Of a DNA stretch of 12,079 nt, positions 1 through 6,585 are shown in pieces; the stretch's first letter is position 1; each line of letters starts with the position of its first letter. Both the position numbers and the translations under genes were made by a program. The DNA comes from Acidimicrobiaceae bacterium (lineage in GTDB: Bacteria; Actinomycetota; Acidimicrobiia; Acidimicrobiales; Bog-793): the NCBI GenBank assembly GCA_025463965.1, contig JAODBN010000288.1, forward strand, positions 1-12,079, in the 5' to 3' direction. The notes below the pieces were generated by a model, which saw only the letters and a list, made by a program, of their open reading frames with translations, had not been told where the DNA came from and made no database searches.

Positions 1-2147
1 CGGCCAAGCTCGTCACCACCTACGGCGATCTCGACACGATCTTCGCCCGCCTGTCCGAGCTGACCCCGAAGCTGCGCGAGAACCTGGCCGCGCACGAGGC
101 CCAGGTGCGACTGAACGCCCTCCTCACCCCCGTTGCCTGCGACGTCCCGATCGAGGTGACGACCGACGAGCTGATGATGGGACGCGAGGATCGCGAGGCG
201 CTGGCGAGTCTGCTCGGCTTCCTCGAGATGCGCGTCCCGAGCGAGCGCCTGATCGGGGTGCTCGACCGCCTTGGGGCGTCGCGCCGGGCGAGCGCCGAAG
301 CGCCGGAGGGTTTGCCGCCGGTGCCCGAGACCGTGGCGCTGCCGGTTCGTCCTCTCGAGGACGCCGCGGCGCTCCTCGAGGTCGTGGAGGCCTCCGAGAA
401 GGCGCCGGAGGCCTTCGTGGTCGTCGAGCCTGCCTGGTCCGGTGCCCCCGGGCGAAGCGATCTCGTCGGCCTGGCGATCCTCGGCGAGGGAGCCGACGAG
501 GTGGCCTTCCTCCCGGGAGCGCTCCTGTCGGACCCCGAGGCGCTCGCCACCCTCGGGCGCCTGTTGTCCGAGCGCCCGGGACCCGAGGGGCCGATCCGCC
601 CGATCGTCGGGCACCGGACCAAGGAGCTGTACCGAGTGCTGCTGCCGCTTGGCCTCGACGGCACGGGGCTGCGACTCGACACCGCAGTCGGCGCCTACCT
701 CGTGGACCCAGCCGAGGGCCAGGCGTCCTTGGAGCTGCTCGCCCAGCGCGCCGGGCTGTCGCTGCCCGGCTCGGGGGCGGTCTCGCAGGCTTCTGTCGAG
801 CAGCTCGGCTTCGCCCTCGAGGAGGCACCCGAGTCCGGCGGGCCCGCCGAGCAGGCGGGCGCGCGCGCCGAGGTGATCGGGGCGCTCGCCCGGCGCCTGT
901 CGGGCGAGCTCGAGGCGGTCGGGGCAACCAGCCTGCTGGAAGACGTGGAGCGGCCGCTCGTCCGGGTGCTCGCCCGGATGGAGGTGGCCGGGGTGCTCGT
1001 CGATCGCGCGCGGCTGTCCGCCATCAACACCGCCCTCACCACTGAGGCGCGTCGCCTCGAGGAGGAGATCCAAGAGCTCGCCGGGGGGCCGTTCAACGTC
1101 AACTCCACGCTGCAGCTGCGCGAGGTCCTCTACGACCGCCTCGGGCTCAAGCCGCAGCGCAAGACCAAGACCGGGTACTCGACCGATGCCGCCACGCTCG
1201 AGAAGCTGCGCGACGAGCACCCGGTGGTCGAGGCGCTGCTGCGCTATCGCGAGGTGGAGAAGCTGCGCTCCACCTACGGGGAGGGGCTCACCGCCGAGGT
1301 GGCCGCCGACGGCCGGATCCACGCGAGCTTCAACCAGACCGTGGCGCGCACCGGGCGACTCTCGTCGGACCAGCCCAACTTGCACAACATCCCCGTTCGT
1401 ACCGAGGAGGGCCGGCGCTTCCGGGAGGCCTTCGTGGCCCCGCCCGGCGCCGAGCTCGTGGTGGCCGACTACAACCAGATCGAGCTGCGGGTCATCGCTC
1501 ACCTGTCGGACGACCCGGGCCTCGTGGCGGCCTTCGCCGAGGGGCGTGACATCCACACCACGACGGCCTCGGGCGTGTTCGGCGTGGAGGCGTCCGAGGT
1601 GACCTCCACGATGCGGGCCCGGGCGAAGATGGTGTCCTACGGGCTCGCCTACGGCATGGAGGCCTACGGCCTGTCCCGGCGTCTCGCCATCCCGGTCGAG
1701 GAGGCCGCCGCCATCCTCGAGCGTTACTTCGAGGCGTTCCCCGCGGTGCGCCAGTACATGGACGACACCGTCGTCCAGGCGCGCCAGCGCGGCTACACCG
1801 AGACCGCGCTCGGGCGCCGCCGCTACCTTCCCGAGCTGGCCTCGGACAACTTCCGCATCCGCCAGGCCGCCGAGCGCCAGGCGATGAACGCCGGGATCCA
1901 GGGACTTGCCGCTGACATCTTCAAGGTGGCGCTCGTCCGGCTCGACGCCGAGCTCGAACGGCGCCGCCTGGCGAGCCGGATCGTGCTGCAGGTCCACGAC
2001 GAGCTCCTCGTCGAGGCGCCCGCCTCCGAGCTCGACGAAGTCGAGGCCCTGACCCTCGAGACGATGCGCGGCGCCTACCCGCTCTCGGTGCCGCTCGAGG
2101 TGAACCTCGCTCGCGGCACCACCTGGGCCTCGGCAAAACACGGCTGA
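1..2147 (+). CDS. polA: DNA polymerase I, 5'-truncated by window edge
   Basis: Family A DNA polymerase for Okazaki-fragment processing and repair gap filling. The frame is open from base 3 and its first residues (AKLVTTYGDLD, then KLRENLAAHEAQ) match the end of the 5'-nuclease domain, so the true start lies upstream and the GTG at 105 is internal. About 390-930 corresponds to the 3'-5' exonuclease domain, but its metal-binding acidic residues are missing. The polymerase domain runs from about 940 to the stop. Motif A is DYNQIELR (Asp codon 1467-1469). The O-helix has Arg, Lys (1626-1628) and Tyr (1638-1640) in the spacing of E. coli R754, K758 and F762. Motif C is VHDE (Asp codon 1998-2000). 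The two catalytic Asp codons are 177 codons apart, the same as E. coli D705 to D882. A Tyr in the O-helix and a dead proofreading domain are typical of actinobacterial Pol I. Confidence 0.97.
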   Translation, partial: AKLVTTYGDLDTIFARLSELTPKLRENLAAHEAQVRLNALLTPVACDVPIEVTTDELMMGREDREALASLLGFLEMRVPSERLIGVLDRLGASRRASAEAPEGLPPVPETVALPVRPLEDAAALLEVVEASEKAPEAFVVVEPAWSGAPGRSDLVGLAILGEGADEVAFLPGALLSDPEALATLGRLLSERPGPEGPIRPIVGHRTKELYRVLLPLGLDGTGLRLDTAVGAYLVDPAEGQASLELLAQRAGLSLPGSGAVSQASVEQLGFALEEAPESGGPAEQAGARAEVIGALARRLSGELEAVGATSLLEDVERPLVRVLARMEVAGVLVDRARLSAINTALTTEARRLEEEIQELAGGPFNVNSTLQLREVLYDRLGLKPQRKTKTGYSTDAATLEKLRDEHPVVEALLRYREVEKLRSTYGEGLTAEVAADGRIHASFNQTVARTGRLSSDQPNLHNIPVRTEEGRRFREAFVAPPGAELVVADYNQIELRVIAHLSDDPGLVAAFAEGRDIHTTTASGVFGVEASEVTSTMRARAKMVSYGLAYGMEAYGLSRRLAIPVEEAAAILERYFEAFPAVRQYMDDTVVQARQRGYTETALGRRRYLPELASDNFRIRQAAERQAMNAGIQGLAADIFKVALVRLDAELERRRLASRIVLQVHDELLVEAPASELDEVEALTLETMRGAYPLSVPLEVNLARGTTWASAKHG

Positions 2148-2300
2148 ACCGTCGCTGACCTGGAGGTGTACCATTTAGATCGGCACTCGGCCGAGGAGCC
2201 GCAAGAAGGGCCCGGCCGAACACCCAAGTCCAGCATTTCCTGCACCGGCGTCCTGCGTTTTTCGCCGGCCCTATCTCGAACCGAAGGCGACCTAATCCAT
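2148..2300 (+). promoter_or_regulatory. rpsA leader with inverted repeats and weak Shine-Dalgarno
   Basis: This is the 153-bp gap between the polA stop and the rpsA ATG. It contains a perfect 10-bp palindrome, CTCGGCCGAG (2186-2195), and an inverted repeat CCGGCG/CGCCGG (2245-2250 and 2263-2268) whose 12-nt loop includes five T. The loop also allows a competing GCG-TTTTT-CGC hairpin (2255-2265). The only Shine-Dalgarno-like sequence is GAAGG at 2283-2287, 13 nt from the ATG. It probably carries the rpsA promoter, since an AT-richer patch lies at 2169-2180, but I could not find a well-spaced -35/-10 pair. A structured leader with a poor ribosome site recalls E. coli rpsA, which S1 autoregulates; here that is inference. 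Confidence 0.35.
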
Positions 2301-3872
2301 ATGTCCGACTCCCTGACCACCACCCCCGAAGCGACCGGCGAGGCCACGGCCCCTGCCGCCACGGCGACTGCCACGATGCCGGCGCCGGCCGGCGAATCGC
2401 CCTTCGGGACCTTCGACGAGCAGGGGAACTACATCCCCCGCCAGGTGGTGGACGACGATCTCGGGGGTCTCTCCCTCGACGATGCGATCGCTTCCACGAT
2501 CGTCGAGTTCGAAGACGGCGACCTCGTGAGCGGCGTCGTGGTGAAGGTGGACAAGGACGAGGTCCTCCTCGACATCGGCTTCAAGTCCGAGGGCGTGATC
2601 CCGGCGCGCGAGCTGTCGATCCGCCACGATGTGGACGCCCACGAGATCGTGTCGGTCGGCGACGCCGTCGAGGCCCTGGTCCTCCAGAAAGAGGACAAAG
2701 AGGGTCGCCTGGTCTTGTCGAAGAAGCGGGCCCAGTACGAGCGGGCCTGGGGCGACATCGAGCGCACCAAGGAAGCCAACGGCGTCGTCCGTGGCCCGGT
2801 CATCGAGGTCGTCAAGGGCGGCCTCATCCTCGACATCGGTCTTCGTGGCTTCCTGCCCGCCTCCCTCGTGGAGCTGCGCCGGGTGCGCGACCTGCAGCCG
2901 TACGTCGGCAAGGAGCTCGAGGCCAAGATCATCGAGCTCGACAAGAACCGCAACAACGTCGTCCTGTCCCGCCGGGCATGGCTGGAGGAGACCCAGAAGG
3001 AGCAGCGCGGCGAGTTCCTCGTCAACCTGAAGCCGGGCGAGGTCCGAAAGGGCGTCGTCTCCTCGGTCGTGAACTTCGGTGCCTTCGTCGACCTCGGCGG
3101 CATGGACGGGCTCGTCCACGTCTCCGAGCTGTCCTGGAAGCACGTCGACCACCCGTCCTCGGTGGTGTCGGTCGGTGACGAGGTCACCGTCCAGGTGCTC
3201 GACGTCGACCTCGACAAGGAGCGCATCAGCCTCTCGCTCAAGGCGACCCAGTCCGACCCGTGGCAGGAGTTCGCCTCCGCCCACCGCGTCGGCGAGCTCG
3301 TCTACGGGCGCATCACCAAGCTCGTCCCCTTCGGTGCCTTCGTCCAGGTGGGCGACGGGATCGAGGGCCTCGTCCACATCTCGGAGATGGCCGCCCACCA
3401 CGTGGACCTTCCCGAGCAGGTGGTCAGCCCCGGCGAGGAGCTGTGGGTGAAGATCATCGACATCGACCTGCAGCGCCGCCGGATCAGCCTGTCGATCAAG
3501 CAGGCCGCCGAGGGTGGCGAGGTCGCCGAGGAGTACCGCGAGGCGTTCGGCGAGCACGCCTACGACGCCGAAGGCAACTACATCGGCACCTTCGACTACT
3601 CGGCCGTGGAGTTCACCCCCGAGACCGAGGCGCAGGCGGCCTGGGCCGACTACGCCGAGGCCCCGGTGGCGGCTGGCGGCGAACCGGCAGCAGATGGCGA
3701 ACCGGCAGCAGATGGCGAGCAGGCTGCTCCTGAGGCCAGCGCCGCTCCTGAGGCCAGCGCCGCTCCTGAGGCCGCGGCTGCACGTGAGCCCGAGCCCGTC
3801 GTCGACGAGAACGCCGTGGCGGCCGAAGAGGCCGCCGAGGGCGCACCGAGCGGCGTCACCGACGAGTCCTGA
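2301..3872 (+). CDS. rpsA: 30S ribosomal protein S1
   Basis: Binds mRNA on the 30S subunit and helps load leaders that are structured or lack a strong ribosome site. The product is 523 residues. Four S1 (OB-fold) domains lie at about 70-145, 155-228, 243-315 and 328-401. Recognisable blocks include DEVLLDIGFKSEGVIPARELS, GGLILDIGLRGFLPASLVE, VNFGAFVDLGGMDGLVHVSE and VPFGAFVQVGDGIEGLVHIS. The match to mycobacterial RpsA is very close through all four domains and into the YDAEGNYI motif. Beyond that is a low-complexity acidic tail rich in Ala, Pro and Glu, containing two short tandem repeats. A second GNYI motif sits near the N-terminus. I chose the ATG at 2301 because S1 homology begins well after it; the frame stays open back to a GTG at 2166, but those residues look like translated leader. 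coaE starts 22 bp downstream. Confidence 0.97.
   Translation: MSDSLTTTPEATGEATAPAATATATMPAPAGESPFGTFDEQGNYIPRQVVDDDLGGLSLDDAIASTIVEFEDGDLVSGVVVKVDKDEVLLDIGFKSEGVIPARELSIRHDVDAHEIVSVGDAVEALVLQKEDKEGRLVLSKKRAQYERAWGDIERTKEANGVVRGPVIEVVKGGLILDIGLRGFLPASLVELRRVRDLQPYVGKELEAKIIELDKNRNNVVLSRRAWLEETQKEQRGEFLVNLKPGEVRKGVVSSVVNFGAFVDLGGMDGLVHVSELSWKHVDHPSSVVSVGDEVTVQVLDVDLDKERISLSLKATQSDPWQEFASAHRVGELVYGRITKLVPFGAFVQVGDGIEGLVHISEMAAHHVDLPEQVVSPGEELWVKIIDIDLQRRRISLSIKQAAEGGEVAEEYREAFGEHAYDAEGNYIGTFDYSAVEFTPETEAQAAWADYAEAPVAAGGEPAADGEPAADGEQAAPEASAAPEASAAPEAAAAREPEPVVDENAVAAEEAAEGAPSGVTDES
3678..3720 (+). repeat. 18-bp tandem repeat in rpsA tail, set A
   Basis: Two identical in-frame 18-bp units (3678-3695 and 3696-3713), each beginning GGCGAACCGGCAGCA and encoding Gly-Glu-Pro-Ala-Ala-Asp. 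A partial third unit follows (3714-3720), giving Gly-Glu before the sequence diverges. The unit length is a multiple of three, so copy-number change would alter tail length without a frameshift. Confidence 0.9.
3726..3773 (+). repeat. 18-bp tandem repeat in rpsA tail, set B
   Basis: Two identical 18-bp units (3726-3743 and 3744-3761) of GCTCCTGAGGCCAGCGCC encode Ala-Pro-Glu-Ala-Ser-Ala. A partial third unit covers 3762-3773. The sequence differs from set A, 13 bp upstream, but has the same period, also in frame. Identity at wobble positions suggests recent duplication by slippage. Confidence 0.9.
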
Positions 3873-3894
3873 CGCCCCCACCCCGGCGGCCGAC

Positions 3895-4524
3895 ATGACC
3901 GTGATCGGCTGCACCGGGGGGATCGGTTCGGGGAAGTCCTCCGTCACGGCGCTGTTGGCCGAGCGGGGCGCGAGCGTGCTCGACGCCGACGAGCACGCGC
4001 GCCGCGCGCTCGACCCGGGATCTGCGGGTGAAGCCGCGGCGCTCGCGGCGTTCGGCGAGGAGTACCGGGGTGCCGACGGCGGGATCGACCGCCAGCGACT
4101 CGCGGAGCTGGTCTTCGGCGATCCGCTCGCTCGTGCCGAGCTGGAGTCGATCGTCCACCCCCTTGTGCGCGAGGCGCTCACGGCGGGCGCGGCGAGGGCC
4201 GAGGCCGAGGGAGTGGTCGCCGTGCTCGAGGTTCCGCTGCTGGTCGAGACCGGCGGGCGCGACTGCTACCGCCTCGACGGCGTGTTGGTAGTCGACGCCC
4301 CCGAGGAGCTCTGTCTCGAGCGCTTGGTCTCGGACCGGGGGATGGAGCCCGCGGCGGTGCGTGCCCGCATGGCGGCGCAGGCCGAGCGCGGCGAGCGGCT
4401 GCGGGCGGCGGACTTCGTGATCTTGAACGTCGGCACCGAAGAGGAGCTTGCGCTGATGGTGAACGAGGCCTGGCGCTGGATCGAGCAACTGCACGCCAGC
4501 TCCGGAGCCGTCGGGCGCTCCTAG
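3895..4524 (+). CDS. coaE: Dephospho-CoA kinase
   Basis: Catalyses the last step of coenzyme A synthesis, ATP-dependent phosphorylation of the 3'-hydroxyl of the dephospho-CoA ribose, in the cytosol. The 209-residue product is of normal family length. The Walker A loop GGIGSGKS is at residues 8-15 (Lys14). The DAD motif at 30-32 matches the acidic motif after the P-loop. VHPLVR lies around His88, LEVPLLVETG around 111-120, and a lid-type RARMAAQ segment and ADFVILN near the C-terminus. All are CoaE signatures. The ATG at 3895 puts the P-loop at the usual distance from the N-terminus. I see no Shine-Dalgarno before it, so translation may depend on coupling to rpsA, which ends 22 bp upstream. 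The rpsA-coaE pairing is common in actinobacteria. Confidence 0.96.
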   Translation: MTVIGCTGGIGSGKSSVTALLAERGASVLDADEHARRALDPGSAGEAAALAAFGEEYRGADGGIDRQRLAELVFGDPLARAELESIVHPLVREALTAGAARAEAEGVVAVLEVPLLVETGGRDCYRLDGVLVVDAPEELCLERLVSDRGMEPAAVRARMAAQAERGERLRAADFVILNVGTEEELALMVNEAWRWIEQLHASSGAVGRS

Positions 4525-4541
4525 CAAGCGCCCAGCGAACG

Positions 4542-5279
4542 ATGCCCGCCACGCCCCCAACGATCCTCGCCACTTCCGGCGGCCTCGTTCGCGGTGAGCG
4601 CACGCGCTACGGCCTCGGCCCGCTCGTCCACCACGCCCTCGAGCTGTCCGGCGTGGCAGGACGCGCTCCGCGCCTTTGCTACGTCGGGACCGCCGGGGGG
4701 GACGACCGGTGGTGGAACGCCCAGATGGCCGAGGCCGCGGCGGCGAGCGGGGTCGGCTTCAGCTGCCTCAACCTGTTCCCCATGCCGCCGACGTCAGACC
4801 TCTCGGGCTTTCTCGGCGAGCACGACGCGCTCTGGGTCGGTGGTGGCAGCGTGGCCAATCTTCTGGCGCTGTGGCGCCTGCACGGCCTCGACGTCGCCAT
4901 GCGCGAGGTCTGGGAGGCCGGCGTGGTGTTGGCGGGGGTCTCGGCCGGATCGCTCTGCTGGCACGTCGGCGGCACCACGGACTCCTTCGGTCCCCAGCTC
5001 GAGCCGGTGACCGACGCGCTTGGCCTCCTCCCGTACGGCAACGGGGTGCACTACGACTCCGAGGAGCGCCGGCGGCCCCTTCTGCACTCCCTCGTGGCGG
5101 ACGGGACGCTCCCGGACTCCTATGCCACCGACGACGGGGTGGGCCTTCGCTACGAGGGCACGCGCCTCGTCGAGGTCGTGTCCGAGGTCCCCGGCAAAGC
5201 CGCCTACTTCGTGAGCGCCACCGGCGGCGAGGTCTCCGAGGAGCGCCTCGAGCCCCGACTGCTCGGGACTCCGAGCTAG
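4542..5279 (+). CDS. Peptidase E-like serine peptidase (family S51)
   Basis: Cytosolic serine hydrolase with a class I glutamine amidotransferase-like fold; characterised S51 members cleave after N-terminal aspartate in dipeptides, and cyanophycinases are relatives. The product is 245 residues, slightly longer than E. coli PepE. The nucleophile elbow is GVSAGS with Ser134, preceded by the VGGGSVANLL loop. His170 in GVHYDSE and Asp147 in the GTTD segment fit the remaining triad positions: Ser-to-His spacing is 36 against 37 in the Salmonella enzyme, and Asp follows a TT pair as in its TTND segment. The conserved PVTDALGLLP stretch lies between Asp and His. It starts 17 bp after coaE and is probably co-transcribed. 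Substrate specificity cannot be read from sequence, so I give no gene symbol. The stop codon interlocks with the convergent aldolase gene. Confidence 0.88.
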   Translation: MPATPPTILATSGGLVRGERTRYGLGPLVHHALELSGVAGRAPRLCYVGTAGGDDRWWNAQMAEAAAASGVGFSCLNLFPMPPTSDLSGFLGEHDALWVGGGSVANLLALWRLHGLDVAMREVWEAGVVLAGVSAGSLCWHVGGTTDSFGPQLEPVTDALGLLPYGNGVHYDSEERRRPLLHSLVADGTLPDSYATDDGVGLRYEGTRLVEVVSEVPGKAAYFVSATGGEVSEERLEPRLLGTPS

Positions 5280-6337
5280 CTCGCCGCCCGGTTGCCGAGT
5301 GCCTCGGCGAGGGCCTTCAAGAACCCGTCGACGTCGTCCTCGGTGGTGTCCCACGAGCACATCCAGCGCACCTCACCCGAGCGCGAGTCCCAGTCGTAGA
5401 AGCGGTATCGCTGGCGGACCTCGTCAGCGACGCCGGGCGGCAGCACGGCGAACAGGGCGTTCGCCTCGGTCGCTTGGGTGAAGCGGATCTCCGGAAGCTC
5501 CTCGGCGCCCGCTCGAAGACGCCGTGCCATCTCGTTGGCGTGACGCGCCGAGGACAGCCACAGGTCGCCCTCCAACAGCGCGAGCAGCTGGGCGGAGACG
5601 AAGCGCATCTTCGAGGCGAGCTGCATCGACATCTTGCGCAGGTACTCCATCCCGCTCACCACCGAGGGGTCGAGGACCACCACGGCCTCGCCGAACATGA
5701 GCCCGTTCTTCGTGCCCCCGAAGGAGACGACGTCGATCCCCACCGCGGTGGTGAGCTCCTGCAACGAGACCTCGAGCGCGGCGGCCGCGTTGGCGAGCCT
5801 CGCCCCGTCCACGTGCACCGCCATGCCGAGCCCGTGTGCGTGCGCGGCGAGCACGGAGAGCTCCTCGAGGGAGTAGACGGTCCCGAGCTCGCTCGACTGG
5901 GTGAGGGAGATCGCGAGCGGCTGGGCACGGTGCTCGTTGCCCCACCCCCACGCCTGGCGGTCGACGAGCTCGGGCGTCAGCTTGCCGTCGGGAGCCGGAA
6001 CGGTCCACAGCTTGATGCCCCCGATCCGCTCGGGTGCCGCGTTCTCGTCGGTGTTGACGTGCGCCGACTCGGCGCAGACGACCGCTCCCCAGGCGGGCAG
6101 CATCGAGCGGAGCGCGATGACATTCGCTCCGGTCCCGTTGAAGACGGGATAGGCCCGAGCGCCCGGGCCGAAGCGCTGTTCGATCACCTCCTGGAGCCGC
6201 TCGGTGTAGGGGTCGGCGCCGTAGGCGGGAAGGTGGCCGCCGTTGGCGGCGAGGAGTGCTTCCATCACCTCGGGATGCACAGCTGCACTGTTGTCCGAGG
6301 AGAATCCGCGTCGGTCCGGGTCGTGGATCTGGTTCAC
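5276..6337 (-). CDS. ltaE: Low-specificity L-threonine aldolase (PLP-dependent)
   Basis: Fold-type I PLP enzyme of the beta-eliminating lyase/threonine aldolase family, expected to cleave L-threonine or L-allo-threonine to glycine and acetaldehyde in the cytosol. The product is 353 residues. The N-terminal FSSDNSAAVHPEV and GHLPAYGADPYT resemble the FASDN-type bacterial low-specificity enzymes such as that of Pseudomonas. NGTGANV fits the PLP phosphate-binding region. Asp177 in HVDGARLANA should contact the pyridine nitrogen, and Lys210 in SFGGTKNG (codon 5708-5710) is the Schiff-base lysine. The GTG at 6335-6337 is the first possible start, because an in-frame stop lies at 6350-6352; no good Shine-Dalgarno precedes it. 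Threonine stereopreference and physiological substrate are not determinable here. A related PLP lyase activity is the main alternative. Confidence 0.85.
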   Translation of the reverse strand: MNQIHDPDRRGFSSDNSAAVHPEVMEALLAANGGHLPAYGADPYTERLQEVIEQRFGPGARAYPVFNGTGANVIALRSMLPAWGAVVCAESAHVNTDENAAPERIGGIKLWTVPAPDGKLTPELVDRQAWGWGNEHRAQPLAISLTQSSELGTVYSLEELSVLAAHAHGLGMAVHVDGARLANAAAALEVSLQELTTAVGIDVVSFGGTKNGLMFGEAVVVLDPSVVSGMEYLRKMSMQLASKMRFVSAQLLALLEGDLWLSSARHANEMARRLRAGAEELPEIRFTQATEANALFAVLPPGVADEVRQRYRFYDWDSRSGEVRWMCSWDTTEDDVDGFLKALAEALGNRAAS

Positions 6338-6485
6338 TGCCGAAGTCTCTCATCGGACGCTGCGGGGCTCCGCGGTCGGGAGTGGGTCAGTCCCGGGCCG
6401 TCACCCGACGTGTCGAGCTACATCCCTCGGTTCGGTCCTCTTCACGTGGAGCCCGCCTCGGCCGGGTTTGGTTCGCCGGGGCCGA

Positions 6486-6514
6486 TTGCAAACAGTCAAC
6501 AACCTACCTAACAT
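6486..6514 (+). promoter_or_regulatory. Candidate promoter for the LLM oxidoreductase gene
   Basis: TTGCAA (6486-6491) and TAACAT (6509-6514) are separated by exactly 17 bp. Each matches four of six consensus bases for a housekeeping sigma factor. Transcription would begin near 6521, leaving a leader of about 65 nt. The segment is AT-rich relative to its surroundings. Confidence 0.4.
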
Positions 6515-6576
6515 GAAAGGCCGCGCGAGGGCTCACCGCTGAGCACGTCTCGGTACTCGCGCCCGGGGGAAAGGTC

Positions 6577-6583
6577 GAGGAGG
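6577..6583 (+). promoter_or_regulatory. Ribosome binding site that questions the LLM gene start
   Basis: GAGGAGG is a near-perfect Shine-Dalgarno sequence. It ends only 2 nt before the ATG at 6586 but 5 nt before the in-frame GTG at 6589, so GTG may be the preferred start. The protein would differ by one residue. A weaker GGGGAAAGG at 6566-6574 would suit the ATG. Confidence 0.6.
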
Positions 6584-6585
6584 CA

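Larger units (their letters stand above)
6338..6585. other. Divergent intergenic region between ltaE and the LLM gene
   Basis: This is 248 bp without a supported gene. It must hold the promoters of both flanking, divergently transcribed genes. A candidate rightward promoter is listed separately. Just upstream of it is a short GC-rich inverted repeat, TCGGCC (6458-6463) and GGCCGA (6480-6485), of unknown role. The leftward promoter was not identified. The interval from about 6485 to 6515 is the most AT-rich part. Confidence 0.6.

Noticed and set aside
2166..2300. Possible 45-residue N-terminal extension of S1 from GTG 2166
   Set aside because: No ribosome site fits, the residues resemble translated leader, and S1 homology begins far downstream of the ATG at 2301.
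2292..4181. 629-codon open frame on the minus strand antisense to rpsA and coaE
   Set aside because: Low-complexity translation without family signatures. It lies opposite strongly supported genes, and high GC keeps opposite frames open.
4676..6511. 611-codon plus-strand open frame crossing the peptidase and running antisense to the aldolase
   Set aside because: Arg/Gly-rich shadow translation with no domain; both overlapped genes have catalytic motifs in their own frames.
6513..6542. Nine-codon open frame (MKGRARAHR) upstream of the LLM gene, considered as a leader peptide
   Set aside because: No ribosome site, starts within the candidate -10 region, and no run of regulatory codons.
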